This document shows, one piece after another, positions 11,595-21,155 of a stretch of DNA of 51,277 bases (positions are counted from its first letter, which is position 1; the number at the start of each line of letters is the position of its first letter). The translations under genes were made by a program, and so were the position numbers. The notes under the pieces are model-generated. The model saw only the letters and a list, made by a program, of their open reading frames with translations, made no database searches and was not told where the DNA came from. This stretch comes from Fangia hongkongensis FSC776 = DSM 21703 (GTDB taxonomy: Bacteria; Pseudomonadota; Gammaproteobacteria; Francisellales; Francisellaceae): assembly GCF_000379445.1 (NCBI RefSeq), contig NZ_KB902247.1, positions 1 to 51,277 of the forward strand, written 5' to 3'.

Positions 11595-13187
11595 CTAGTT
11601 TACGCTGACTGATTTAAATTGATGCGTCCCTAAAGGATCAACGATATAACCATGCACTTTATTGCTGACAGGCACATAAGTTCTAGCATGAGCAATCGTT
11701 ACCCAAGGCGCTTGTTCTTTAAAAACAACCTGTGCCTTTTTATAGAGCTTTGTTCTCTCACCCTGATCTGATAACCTCTTGGCTTTAGCAATCAGTGCAT
11801 CAAATTCCTTATTACACCATTTTGCATAATTGGCTCCTTTCACGGCATCACAGCTTAATAACACTGATAGGAAATTATCTGGATCACCATTATCCCCTGT
11901 CCAGCCAAGCAAAATAGTATCATGCTCTCCCTTTTGTGCTCTATTGAGATACTCTCCCCACTCATAGCTGACAATTTTTGCCTTCACACCAATTTTTTCC
12001 CAATCTGCCTGAATAATCTCTGCCATTTTTCTTGCATCTGGATTATATGGTCGCTGCACCGGCATCGCCCATATCGTTGTTGTAAAGCCATTTTCATAAC
12101 CTGCCTCAGCTAACAGCGCCTTGGCTTTTTCTATATCATAGGGATAATCTTTAACCTCATCATTATACGACCACATTGTCGGTGGAATCGGATTTTTTGC
12201 GATAGTCGCCTTATTATCAAACACTGCTTTTATAATTGCCGCTTTATCAATGGCCATGTTCAGCGCTTGTCTGACTTTAATATTATCAAATGGTTTTTTC
12301 TGAACATTAAAAGCCAAATAGCCAACATTCAACCCCTCTTTTTGCATAACATGAATGGATTTATTTTTCTCCATCAATGCGATATCAGATGGATTTGGAA
12401 ATGGCATCACCTGACACTCGCCAGATTGTATCTTGGCATAACGCACAGAAGCATCTGGTGTAATAGCAAAAATAAGCCTACTTATCTTTGGTACCCCTCC
12501 CCAATAATGCTTATTTGCCATATAACGGATTGTTGCATCTTTACGATATTGAAATAACTGGAATGGACCTGTTCCAACAGGCGTTTGATCAAGCTTCTCT
12601 GGCGTTCCATTTTTTAAATACTCTTGAGCTTGCTCTGCTGAAAAGATAGAGGCAAAATCCATCGCCAGATTTGCGATAAATGGTGCTTCAGCATGATTTA
12701 ACTCAAAGCGAACCGTATAATCATTCACCCGATCTATTTTCTTAATGAGCGAGCCCATGCCCATGCTATTAAAATACTCATAATTTCCACCTGAAATCTT
12801 GTGATAAGGATTATTGACATCAAGCTGACGCTCAAAACTAAAAATAACATCATCTGCATTGAAATTTCGGGTTGACTTGAAGTCTTTTGTGCTATTAAAT
12901 TGTACATTTTTTCGTAAATAAAACGTGTATGTCTTGCCATCTTTTGATACTTCCCAGCGCTCTGCTAATCCCGGTTCAACCTCTGTTGTTCCAAGTTTAA
13001 ACTCAACCAATCGATTAAACAGCGTCTTGGATGCTGCATCAAAGGTTGTGCCCGTTGTAAAAAGCGCAGGATTGAATCCCTCAGGGGATGCTTCTGAACA
13101 ATAGACAAGTGTTTTATTTGCTTCAGCAGCATTCATTGCTAATGCAAAAAATGCTGACAATTTAATGCCATTAATGATACGTTTCAT
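11595..13187 (-). CDS. dppA: Periplasmic dipeptide-binding protein DppA
   Basis: Solute-binding protein of family SBP_bac_5, about 530 residues, that captures dipeptides in the periplasm for DppBCDF. The ATG at 13187 has a strong GGAGGGAG ribosome site and yields a signal peptide ending AMNAAEA. The mature start LVYCSEASPEGFNPALF, the WGGVPKI, QVMPFPNPSDIA, AMPVQRPYNP and GWTGDNGDPDNF blocks match E. coli DppA rather than OppA. It is followed by 72 bases and dppB. An 8-base inverted repeat upstream (13238-13261) may be an operator. Confidence 0.95.
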   Translation of the reverse strand: MKRIINGIKLSAFFALAMNAAEANKTLVYCSEASPEGFNPALFTTGTTFDAASKTLFNRLVEFKLGTTEVEPGLAERWEVSKDGKTYTFYLRKNVQFNSTKDFKSTRNFNADDVIFSFERQLDVNNPYHKISGGNYEYFNSMGMGSLIKKIDRVNDYTVRFELNHAEAPFIANLAMDFASIFSAEQAQEYLKNGTPEKLDQTPVGTGPFQLFQYRKDATIRYMANKHYWGGVPKISRLIFAITPDASVRYAKIQSGECQVMPFPNPSDIALMEKNKSIHVMQKEGLNVGYLAFNVQKKPFDNIKVRQALNMAIDKAAIIKAVFDNKATIAKNPIPPTMWSYNDEVKDYPYDIEKAKALLAEAGYENGFTTTIWAMPVQRPYNPDARKMAEIIQADWEKIGVKAKIVSYEWGEYLNRAQKGEHDTILLGWTGDNGDPDNFLSVLLSCDAVKGANYAKWCNKEFDALIAKAKRLSDQGERTKLYKKAQVVFKEQAPWVTIAHARTYVPVSNKVHGYIVDPLGTHQFKSVSVN

Positions 13188-13237
13188 ATATTTTGCTCCC
13201 TCCTCATTGAATGAATCTGTGTAATCACAGCTCATGA

Positions 13238-13261
13238 TTGTTGTAAAATTATCTACAACAA
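13238..13261 (-). promoter_or_regulatory. Candidate operator upstream of dppA
   Basis: A perfect 8-base inverted repeat, TTGTTGTA and TACAACAA, separated by eight bases, lies about 50 bases before the dppA start codon and about 80 bases beyond the uvrD stop. The geometry suits a dimeric repressor site. No matching regulator is in the window, so the role is inferred. Confidence 0.35.
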
Positions 13262-13343
13262 ACTCAAAAATTAACGGGATTTTGCTATAAAATAAATAAA
13301 TAATCGTAGAAAAATAACGAAAGAAAAATTAATGCAGCACAAA

Positions 13344-15497
13344 CTACAGCTTCGAGAGCTTTGCCATTTTAGCCAGCAGCACCTTTTTACCACCGCCTGC
13401 TTTAAAGTCGATATGATAAAGGCGCTCATCACCTTCACCTTCAGATTTAAGAAAAACACCAATACCAAACTTAGTATGATTGACAAAATCACCTGTTTTA
13501 AATGCTGAATCCGGCGTATTCTTTTTAAGAAACTCAAAAGGCGAGATCCCAAAAGATGGCGTTTCACTTTTTTTCACACTTGTTCTCACGCTCTTAATAT
13601 AATCATCTGGAATCTCATGTAAAAAGCGTGATTTAATTTGATAGTTTATATCCCCATACTGATGGCGCACTTTACTATAACTTAAAGTCAGCTTTGCCAT
13701 TGCCCGAGTAATTCCGACATAGCAAAGACGTCTTTCTTCTGCAAGCTTCTTAGGAGAGTCAATCGACCTTGAAGAAGGGAAAAGCCCATCCTCCAGTCCT
13801 GTCATAAACACATAGGGAAACTCAAGTCCTTTTGCACTATGAAGCGTCATCATTTGAACACTATCTATATTTTCATCTGCCTGCATTTCTCCTGATTCCA
13901 AAACAGCAAATGATAAAAACTCCAAAAGGCGTGCTTCATTTGTCTCAACATCTTCGACAGGGGGAATAAATTCGCTTGCAGCATTCACAAGCTCTTTTAA
14001 GTTCTCAAGCTTTTGCTGAGATTTCTCAGATTTCCCTGCTTCATATGATCGAAGTAATCCAGATTTTTCAAGCACCAGTCGCATAAGATCTTCCAGCGTC
14101 AGTGTATCAATATATTCACTTAACTCCTCAATCATATTGATAAACTCACTAAGTGCTTTAAGTGCACGACTAGAGAGCAACTTTCTTTCAATCACGGCCT
14201 TAGCTGCATGCCATAATGATAAATCATAATCAGCAGCATAATCACGAATAACTTCCAAAGTCTTGGCACCAATGCCACGAGTTGGGGTATTTATAATGCG
14301 CTCAAAAGCAAGGTTATCACTTTTTAGCGCCATTAAGCGTAAATAGGCCAATGCATCTTTAATTTCAGCTCGATCAAAAAATCGCACTCCGCCATAAATC
14401 CGATAAGGAACTCCCTCTTTTAATAACGCCTCCTCTATAACACGTGACTGCGCATTTGAGCGATATAAAATAGCTATATCTTTCAATGTCAAATGCTCAT
14501 TTTTCCATAAGTTGTATATCCTTCCTGCAATAAAATCGGCCTCATCACGTTCATTGAAGGCCTCATAAAAGGCAATTTGCTCCCCTCTTTCTTTTTCAGA
14601 CCATAGCGTTTTACCCATGCGATCGATATTATTAGTAATAACAGCATTTGCAGCATCAAGAATAATCTGTGTTGAGCGGTAATTCTGCTCTAAGCGGATC
14701 ACTTCAACTTCACCAAAATCATCGATAAACTTTTGAATATTTTCAACTTTAGCACCACGCCAGCCATAGATAGACTGGTCATCATCGCCTACAGCCATAA
14801 CGGTATTATCACCAGAGTAAAGCTTCTCAAGCCACTTATATTGTATTGTATTTGTATCTTGAAACTCATCAATCAAGATATATTGAAAGCGCTTTTGATA
14901 ATAGGATCTCAGCACTTCATTATGTGTAAGCAGCTCGTTGGCACATAATAATAAATCCGCAAAATCAAGTGCGTTATCCGCTTTTAATCTTAACTCATAG
15001 GCTTGGTATAATCTAATGACTTCTTGATCAACACTTTTATCATTTAGACTCTCAGCACGAACCCCTTCATCCTTTTTAGCATTAATATAATGTTGAAGAT
15101 ATTTAGGCGCATAAAGCCTGTCATCCAAGTTTAAATGTGCAACAAGGCGCTTTATCATTTGCAACTGATCATCTTGATCTAACACTTTAAAATGCCGATC
15201 AAACCCAAGCTCTTGTGCATGTTGGCGTAACAATCTATGAGCTATTCCATGAAAAGTACCAAGCCACATTCCCCTCGTCGAATAGCCCAAAAGCTGCTCA
15301 ACTCTTTCGCGCATTTCTCTGGCAGCCTTATTGGTAAATGTCACCGCTAGAATAGATTGTGGTGAGATACGTTGCTTTTGACATAAATGCGCAATACGAC
15401 TTGTTAATACGCGTGTTTTCCCACTTCCAGCGCCTGCCAAAATAAGCGCATTTTTATTGGGTAGCAATACCGCTTTTTGTTGAAATTCATTTAACAT
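13344..15497 (-). CDS. uvrD: DNA helicase II UvrD (superfamily 1)
   Basis: 717 residues, close to E. coli UvrD (720). It unwinds DNA 3' to 5' in nucleotide excision and mismatch repair. Visible motifs in order: Q-motif LNEFQQKAV, Walker A AGAGSGKT (about 21-28), Ia AVTFTNKAA, II DEFQDTN, III GDDDQSIYGWRGA, IV LEQNYRST, the TPTRGIG segment, V TLHSAKGLEF and VI EERRLCYVGITRA. The C-terminus (from about 665) has a Tudor-like fold signature, GDFVNHTKFGIGVFL, known in UvrD/PcrA as an RNA polymerase contact. Monocistronic or with the small gene upstream. Confidence 0.96.
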   Translation of the reverse strand: MLNEFQQKAVLLPNKNALILAGAGSGKTRVLTSRIAHLCQKQRISPQSILAVTFTNKAAREMRERVEQLLGYSTRGMWLGTFHGIAHRLLRQHAQELGFDRHFKVLDQDDQLQMIKRLVAHLNLDDRLYAPKYLQHYINAKKDEGVRAESLNDKSVDQEVIRLYQAYELRLKADNALDFADLLLCANELLTHNEVLRSYYQKRFQYILIDEFQDTNTIQYKWLEKLYSGDNTVMAVGDDDQSIYGWRGAKVENIQKFIDDFGEVEVIRLEQNYRSTQIILDAANAVITNNIDRMGKTLWSEKERGEQIAFYEAFNERDEADFIAGRIYNLWKNEHLTLKDIAILYRSNAQSRVIEEALLKEGVPYRIYGGVRFFDRAEIKDALAYLRLMALKSDNLAFERIINTPTRGIGAKTLEVIRDYAADYDLSLWHAAKAVIERKLLSSRALKALSEFINMIEELSEYIDTLTLEDLMRLVLEKSGLLRSYEAGKSEKSQQKLENLKELVNAASEFIPPVEDVETNEARLLEFLSFAVLESGEMQADENIDSVQMMTLHSAKGLEFPYVFMTGLEDGLFPSSRSIDSPKKLAEERRLCYVGITRAMAKLTLSYSKVRHQYGDINYQIKSRFLHEIPDDYIKSVRTSVKKSETPSFGISPFEFLKKNTPDSAFKTGDFVNHTKFGIGVFLKSEGEGDERLYHIDFKAGGGKKVLLAKMAKLSKL

Positions 15498-15525
15498 ATA
15501 ACAGACTCGAGAAGTTGATGTTCAA

Positions 15526-15804
15526 TTAATTGTGATAATGGTGTTCAACCACTTTAACAGGCGGATTATAGACGATAGCTAAGATTAAACACACCAACCA
15601 CACAATCAAAGTAAAGCCAAATAATAAGTTAATAATAAAGATAAAAATACTATTGGGATGGTGCTTTTTAAAGGCAATGTAGCTTGGCAAAAAGTATAAA
15701 AGCAGCAAAATAAATGCCAACACTAAAAAAAGTGAAAATGGCAAAAACCATAGCACAGCCAAAACAACTACGATAAAAAGAAGCAAATTTAACAAAACGC
15801 GCAT
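15526..15804 (-). CDS. Small membrane protein, superinfection immunity family-like
   Basis: About 92 residues with two to three membrane segments. The pattern YFLPSYIAF..HHPNS..IF.INLLFGFTLIVWLVCLI is the hallmark of the superinfection-immunity (Imm_superinfect) motif: a membrane segment, a K.HPN turn, then an NL..G.T..GW-type segment. Start chosen at the ATG (15804); the upstream TTG at 15843 would add 13 residues. Phage T4 Imm blocks DNA injection, but bacterial chromosomal relatives are common and mostly uncharacterised, so an anti-phage role should not be assumed. It lies 28 bases upstream of uvrD. Confidence 0.65.
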   Translation of the reverse strand: MRVLLNLLLFIVVVLAVLWFLPFSLFLVLAFILLLLYFLPSYIAFKKHHPNSIFIFIINLLFGFTLIVWLVCLILAIVYNPPVKVVEHHYHN

Positions 15805-15905
15805 AACATCCGATAATCCTTTAAATTTCCTCAATAATAACAAAGTTCACGACGCAATCTCTAGCTTTTATTGTATTTTTTTGGTAATGTTCCTGTTCGT
15901 TATCA

Positions 15906-15982
<77 letters not shown>

Positions 15983-16012
15983 TCTATATAAAGCTGCAAC
16001 AAGGAATTTATT

Positions 16013-16825
16013 ATGAGTAATTTTGATCTTATTGCAAAATCATACGAAAAAAATGCAATCACCCAGTCAAAAGCGGCAATACGAACTTTAAACTATCTAC
16101 GTCATTACTTAAAATCAACCGACTGTGTATTAGACATTGGCAGTGGTAGTGGACAAATTACTTATGAAATCTCAAAACTAACCAAAGGAATGGTCACGGG
16201 AATTGATATCTCTAAGGAAATGATAGCAGCCTCTAAAGCTAACTATGCAGCGACAAATCTCGCCTATGTGCAGCAAGGAGCTGAAGCACTAGGTGAGACG
16301 CAAAAATATAACATTATCTTTTCAAACTCTGCGTTTTATTACTTAAAAAATCGCCAGTTATGTTATCAAAAAATGCATGCTGCTCTTAAGCCAAATGGGT
16401 ATTTAATTGCTCAGATTATGTATAGAGATATGTTTACACCTCAACTAATGCAAGCACTTGAAGCAATTATTTCTGAAGATAATGAAATCGCCTCTTTAAT
16501 TTCTACTTTTAATAACCCCATTTACTTATACTCTGACAAAGAGAGCTTTCTATTAGAGCTAACACTTGCTGGATTTGAACACATTGAATCATACGAAGAA
16601 GAACAAGTCACCACATTAGATTTACATCAGGCATTTTCTCAATATGAATCAAATTTCTTAGTGAGCCTATTTAATCCGTGCTGCTACAGCGACCCTGAAA
16701 GGGTTAGCTCAAGTTATATTAAGAAACTGCGAGATAAAATAAAAGAAAAATTGGCATTACAACTAGATCATAATAATCAAATCCACATCACTATGCCCAG
16801 AATGTATGTTGTAGTGCAAAAGTAA
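16013..16825 (+). CDS. Class I SAM-dependent methyltransferase
   Basis: 270 residues. Motif I VLDIGSGSGQIT (about 40-51) binds S-adenosylmethionine, followed by GIDISKEMI (motif II acidic residue), a YNIIFSNSAFYYL motif and the LKPNGYLIAQ post-motif strand. The overall shape is like trans-aconitate methyltransferase or BioC-type small-molecule enzymes, but the substrate cannot be told. It starts 30 bases after the tRNA, with AAGGA before the ATG, and converges tail to tail with the RND pump gene (five bases apart). Confidence 0.85.
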   Translation: MSNFDLIAKSYEKNAITQSKAAIRTLNYLRHYLKSTDCVLDIGSGSGQITYEISKLTKGMVTGIDISKEMIAASKANYAATNLAYVQQGAEALGETQKYNIIFSNSAFYYLKNRQLCYQKMHAALKPNGYLIAQIMYRDMFTPQLMQALEAIISEDNEIASLISTFNNPIYLYSDKESFLLELTLAGFEHIESYEEEQVTTLDLHQAFSQYESNFLVSLFNPCCYSDPERVSSSYIKKLRDKIKEKLALQLDHNNQIHITMPRMYVVVQK

Positions 16826-16830
16826 GTGCG

Positions 16831-19800
16831 CTACAGCGAATCATCTGATTTTGAAATCAACAGATAAAATAGTGGAACGATCACTAAAGCTGCCAAAGTT
16901 CCAATAACCAACCCGCCGACAATAACAATCCCTAGCTGCTGTGCATATTCATGACCTGCACCTGTACCAAAAACAAGCGGTAGTGCACCTAGCACCATTG
17001 CTAAAGTTGTCATTAAAATAGGCTTTATCCGCACTTTCAGTGCCTCGATAACTGCCTGCTCCTTTTTCATACCTTTAAGACGTAACTGATTTGCGAACTC
17101 AGTAATTAAAATACCATGTTTGCTAATAAGCCCAACCAAGGTGATAAAACCAATCTGACTAAATACATTGATGCTACTGGATGAGATATAAAGCGCAATC
17201 AGTGCACCAACTAACGCTAATGGAACCGTGATAAGAATAATCAATGGCTGCCTAAAGCTTCCAAACTGCGCTGATAACAAAAGATAAATAAAAATAATAC
17301 CTAACAGTAAATTTTGCAGCATTGTCCCCGAAGACTCTATATAATTTTTTGTCTGGCCAAACCAAGTATAACCAACATCATTCGGCAAATCTGCTTTTAA
17401 AATTTGTTGTATATCATCGATCGCAAGCCCAGTACTGTAATCACCTTTTAAGTTTGCCATAATATGCAGCGCATGCTCTTTATTGTAATTTGTGAGCACG
17501 GTTGGAATCGTTTTAATCTTTGTGGAAATAAATGATGAAATGGGCACCATTCCACCAGAGGAGGTTGGAACATAGATGCTTTGTAGTGCATTTAATGAAT
17601 TTTTATTGCTTGGATGCGAGGAGACAATAATATTATAAGGGTAGTTATCATAATAGTATTTACCGGCAATATAATCTCCCATAAACACAGCCAGTGTATT
17701 AGAAATATCCTCAACATTTACACCAACATCAGCAGCCAAACTACGATTAATATTGGCTTGATATTCAGATTCATTAAACTGAATATTTGTTCCTATATCA
17801 ATAAAATTCGGATTTTTTTGCATGGCTGAGATAATCCTCTGTGCAACATGATATAGATACTCAAAAGAGTTTTGCGTGCTTAGAATAAACTCAATGCTAA
17901 AGCCCCCTTGTCCACCAATACCAAGTGGTGGCGCTGGTGCTGGAGAGGCGATTATTCCCGGAATGTTAGCAAGCTTCTTCTGTAGCTCAGCCTCAATTTC
18001 ACTTTGTGTTTTATCTCTTTTATCCCACGGCTTTAAAATAAGATTTGCATTTCCTTGATAGGTATTTGGTTGACCAAGGTTAATAATTGTATTTACCCCC
18101 TCCTCTTGTTCACTTAAAATATGACTAACAAGAAGCGCATGCTCTTTCATATATGAAAAACTAGCATTAGGTGATGCTTGAAGCGGAATCGTAATATTAC
18201 CCTGATCACTTTGTGGCGCCAACATTTTTGGCAGCATGTTGTAAATAAGCCCGCCACAAAGAATAAAAACAGCAAAACTAATCAAGGTGATAACCCGATA
18301 TCTTAAAATATGATTCACTACTTCTGCCACAAAGTGAGATAATTTATCTACCCATATATTCAAACGTGCACTATAGCCTTGTGTTTTATCCTTCTTTAAA
18401 AGATATGCACACATCATAGGCGATAATGTCACCGCAATAAATCCAGATAAAAGTACCGCTACCACCATTGTAAATGCAAACTGCCAAAACAGCTGCCCAG
18501 TTAGCCCCTGACTAAATCCAATTGGGGCAAATACCGCGGCTAACGTCAAGGTAATCACCAATATTGCAAAGCCAATTTCCCTCATGCCTTTTATCGCTGC
18601 CTCTAGTGGCGTGAGTCCCAACTGAATATGGCGGTGAATATTTTCAACAACAACGATAGCATCATCAACAATCAAGCCCACCGCTAACACCAATGATAAG
18701 AGTGTTAATACATTTAAACTAAAGCCCATCCAGTACAAAAAAATAAAACTGCCAATTAAACAAATTGGCAGCGTTGCAATTGGAATGAGACTGGCGCGAA
18801 TTGACCCTATAAATACAATAATCACTAACACCACTAATATAATGGCAATCACAAAGGTTTCATAGGTTGTGTCAATCGATGCTTTTAAAAAGCTTGTCAG
18901 ATCAAAGCCAACCTTGTAATGAATATCATCTGGCAGAGACTCTTTAATTTGATCTAAGTTATGATATACCGCTTTAGCAACAGTAAGTGGGTTGGCATTA
19001 TCTGTTGGCACAATGCCGATGCCAACCCCTTGTTTGTTATTCAAAAAAGATGCTGTTGAGGTTTGATTTTCTCCAAGCTCAATCTTTGCAACATCCTGTA
19101 GGAGAATATTTTTCCCTTGATAGTGTGTTACGACAATTCGCTTAAACCCATCAAGGTCTTCTATTTTTGCATTGGGCACCAGTGCATAATCGCGTGAGGG
19201 TGTTTTAATCTCTCCACTGGCACTTAGTATATTTTGCGTAGCAATTGCATTTAGCACATCCTCTGCTGTCACATGCAGCGTTGCCATTTTTTGTGGTTGC
19301 AACCATATGCGAAGTGCATAAGGCTCATCACCAAAAAGCTGCACCTCAGCAACGCCTTGAATTTTCTTGAAATTCGGCAGAATATAACGATTAATATAAT
19401 CAGTTAGCTCTGTTGTTTTCATCTTTTTTGAGCTAAAAAACAAATCAATAATCGGGGTTGAATTTGGATTTGCCTGATTAATATCAGGCCCTTCAACTCC
19501 CTCTGGTAAAAGACTTGCAACCTTAGCTACTGCATTGGTAATTTGATTGAGTTTTTCATCAACATTCACCCCCGCAGAAAATCGCACAATAACATCGCTA
19601 ACACCATCTTGACTATTTGATTCAATATCTTCAACACCCGTGATGCTCGATACTGCATTCTCAATCACATCTGAGACACTTTGTTGCATATAAGATGAAC
19701 TGGCGCCTGAGAGGGTTGTGTGTATCCCAATTTCACTATTGGTGATATTTGGATAACCTGTCACTTGTAATCGGCTATACCCAATGAATCCAACAATCAA

Positions 19801-19863
19801 AATTAAAATCGATAATACCACACTAAATACTGGGTTTTTGATGCATATTTCTGATAGCTTCAT
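16831..19863 (-). CDS. RND efflux pump inner-membrane transporter
   Basis: 1010 residues of the HAE1 multidrug RND family (AcrB/MexB-like, slightly short of about 1030-1050). It exchanges protons for drugs or other amphiphiles across the inner membrane. The start KLSEICIKNPVFSVVLS gives the first membrane helix. The proton-relay motif GLIVDDAIVVVENI is in the fourth helix. The two large periplasmic loops and the second membrane half, with a conserved GLISKHGILITEFAN segment, are complete. It follows the membrane fusion protein gene by three bases. No outer-membrane TolC-type partner is nearby, so it presumably uses one encoded elsewhere. Confidence 0.94.
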   Translation of the reverse strand: MKLSEICIKNPVFSVVLSILILIVGFIGYSRLQVTGYPNITNSEIGIHTTLSGASSSYMQQSVSDVIENAVSSITGVEDIESNSQDGVSDVIVRFSAGVNVDEKLNQITNAVAKVASLLPEGVEGPDINQANPNSTPIIDLFFSSKKMKTTELTDYINRYILPNFKKIQGVAEVQLFGDEPYALRIWLQPQKMATLHVTAEDVLNAIATQNILSASGEIKTPSRDYALVPNAKIEDLDGFKRIVVTHYQGKNILLQDVAKIELGENQTSTASFLNNKQGVGIGIVPTDNANPLTVAKAVYHNLDQIKESLPDDIHYKVGFDLTSFLKASIDTTYETFVIAIILVVLVIIVFIGSIRASLIPIATLPICLIGSFIFLYWMGFSLNVLTLLSLVLAVGLIVDDAIVVVENIHRHIQLGLTPLEAAIKGMREIGFAILVITLTLAAVFAPIGFSQGLTGQLFWQFAFTMVVAVLLSGFIAVTLSPMMCAYLLKKDKTQGYSARLNIWVDKLSHFVAEVVNHILRYRVITLISFAVFILCGGLIYNMLPKMLAPQSDQGNITIPLQASPNASFSYMKEHALLVSHILSEQEEGVNTIINLGQPNTYQGNANLILKPWDKRDKTQSEIEAELQKKLANIPGIIASPAPAPPLGIGGQGGFSIEFILSTQNSFEYLYHVAQRIISAMQKNPNFIDIGTNIQFNESEYQANINRSLAADVGVNVEDISNTLAVFMGDYIAGKYYYDNYPYNIIVSSHPSNKNSLNALQSIYVPTSSGGMVPISSFISTKIKTIPTVLTNYNKEHALHIMANLKGDYSTGLAIDDIQQILKADLPNDVGYTWFGQTKNYIESSGTMLQNLLLGIIFIYLLLSAQFGSFRQPLIILITVPLALVGALIALYISSSSINVFSQIGFITLVGLISKHGILITEFANQLRLKGMKKEQAVIEALKVRIKPILMTTLAMVLGALPLVFGTGAGHEYAQQLGIVIVGGLVIGTLAALVIVPLFYLLISKSDDSL

Positions 19864-19866
19864 CCT

Positions 19867-20928
19867 CTACCCCGCTGATATTACTTTTACTAGGTCACCA
19901 TTTTTCAGCTTTTCTTGCCCTTCTGTAATAACCTTTTCACCTGAGTTGAGGCCACTTTGAATATAAGCAGAATTACCGATAATCGCACTCACCTTAACCG
20001 TTTTTGCCACCACCTTATTATTTTCAATTGTATAGACCTGATTCCCTGATATTGTGGGGACTAATGCCATATTTGGCACTTCAATCATTTTGAGTTGATC
20101 ACCTATATTTTGCCAAATAGTAACGTACATTCCAGCGGTCAGTTTATGTTGGGTGTTATCCACCAGTGCTTTAACTGTCACCGTATTTGTTGTCTCATCA
20201 ATAATTGGAGAGACAAAATTGACTACGCCTTGATATAGCATACCTTGATAAGCATCACTTGAAAGTTGAATTTTCTGCCCTACCTTTAATTTAGGGTAAA
20301 GCTCACCCGGAACGCTATAAAGGGCAATCAGCTTATTGATATTAACAAGTGTTGTAATTTGATCTCCCGCTGCCACATAACTGCCTGCAACAATATTAAG
20401 GTTGCCAATAATGCCTGAAAATGGCGCACGAATCATTGTATCTTCAATACTCTTTTGTAGTTTTGCAATATCAATTCTCTGCATCTGATAGTTACTTAAG
20501 GCTGTGTTATAATCGACTTCTGTTAATACCCTTTTTTCAAATAACGCTTTGGATTTTTCAAATGTGTTTTTATACTGCTTGAGTTGAATTTTTGCAGCTT
20601 CCAACTGAAGCTGATAAGATCGATTCTCTAGCTGAAACAGTAGCTCCCCTTTTGAAACGCTCTGACCATTTTTCACATAAACCTTACTAATAATACCACT
20701 TGTTTGTGAAACAATATTCACTGCCTTACTTGCCTTTAACACGCCAATTGAGCTTAAAATATCTGGGCGAATAGCAAGTTTAGACTCAGTTACTTGCACC
20801 ATAACAGGCTGAGCTTTTATTGTCATTTGAGTGCTTTTATGTGGCCAGTAGGCATATACAACAATTGCGATAACAATGACAAATAAAGCAGCATAAATTA
20901 AAGATTTAACATAAGCAAATTGCTTCAT
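19867..20928 (-). CDS. RND efflux membrane fusion (periplasmic adaptor) protein
   Basis: 353 residues. An N-terminal uncleaved-type membrane anchor (about 8-28) is followed by a split lipoyl domain (SGIISKVYVKNGQSVSKGELLFQL ... APFSGIIGNLNIVAGSYV), a helical hairpin between its halves (about 105-145), a beta-barrel region and a membrane-proximal C-terminal domain (GLNSGEKVITEGQEKLKNGDLVKV). It links the RND transporter to an outer-membrane channel. ATG at 20928 with AGGGAA upstream. First gene of a two-gene operon. Confidence 0.93.
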   Translation of the reverse strand: MKQFAYVKSLIYAALFVIVIAIVVYAYWPHKSTQMTIKAQPVMVQVTESKLAIRPDILSSIGVLKASKAVNIVSQTSGIISKVYVKNGQSVSKGELLFQLENRSYQLQLEAAKIQLKQYKNTFEKSKALFEKRVLTEVDYNTALSNYQMQRIDIAKLQKSIEDTMIRAPFSGIIGNLNIVAGSYVAAGDQITTLVNINKLIALYSVPGELYPKLKVGQKIQLSSDAYQGMLYQGVVNFVSPIIDETTNTVTVKALVDNTQHKLTAGMYVTIWQNIGDQLKMIEVPNMALVPTISGNQVYTIENNKVVAKTVKVSAIIGNSAYIQSGLNSGEKVITEGQEKLKNGDLVKVISAG

Positions 20929-20997
20929 TGGATTTCCCTGTCAATAACCTTTAACTCTCAGATTAGGTGAATCCATCTTAGAGTTCAAACATATTTT

Positions 20998-21013
20998 CCC
21001 CATAATTTTGGGG
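20998..21013. promoter_or_regulatory. Short palindrome upstream of the efflux operon
   Basis: CCCCA and TGGGG flank six bases (20998-21013), about 70 bases before the membrane fusion protein start in an AT-rich region. It could be an operator for the efflux operon or part of the divergent promoter area for the lipoprotein gene. No regulator gene is adjacent; low confidence. Confidence 0.25.
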
Positions 21014-21155
21014 TATATTCATACCATTTATGTATCTATACAATCACAAAAGATTAAATTTCATACAAAATAAGTATTTAATACGCTATGAAAATTTGAT
21101 CTTGAGATATATATTTAACAACCCGAAATGAACAAATAACAATCAGAAAGAAACT

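Noticed and set aside
7590-13187. Naming the transporter operon oppABCDF
   Set aside because: The binding protein and DppB carry Dpp-specific blocks (YCSEASPEGFNP, GWTGDNGDPDNF, MAGERG, TPVSGR), so dpp fits better.
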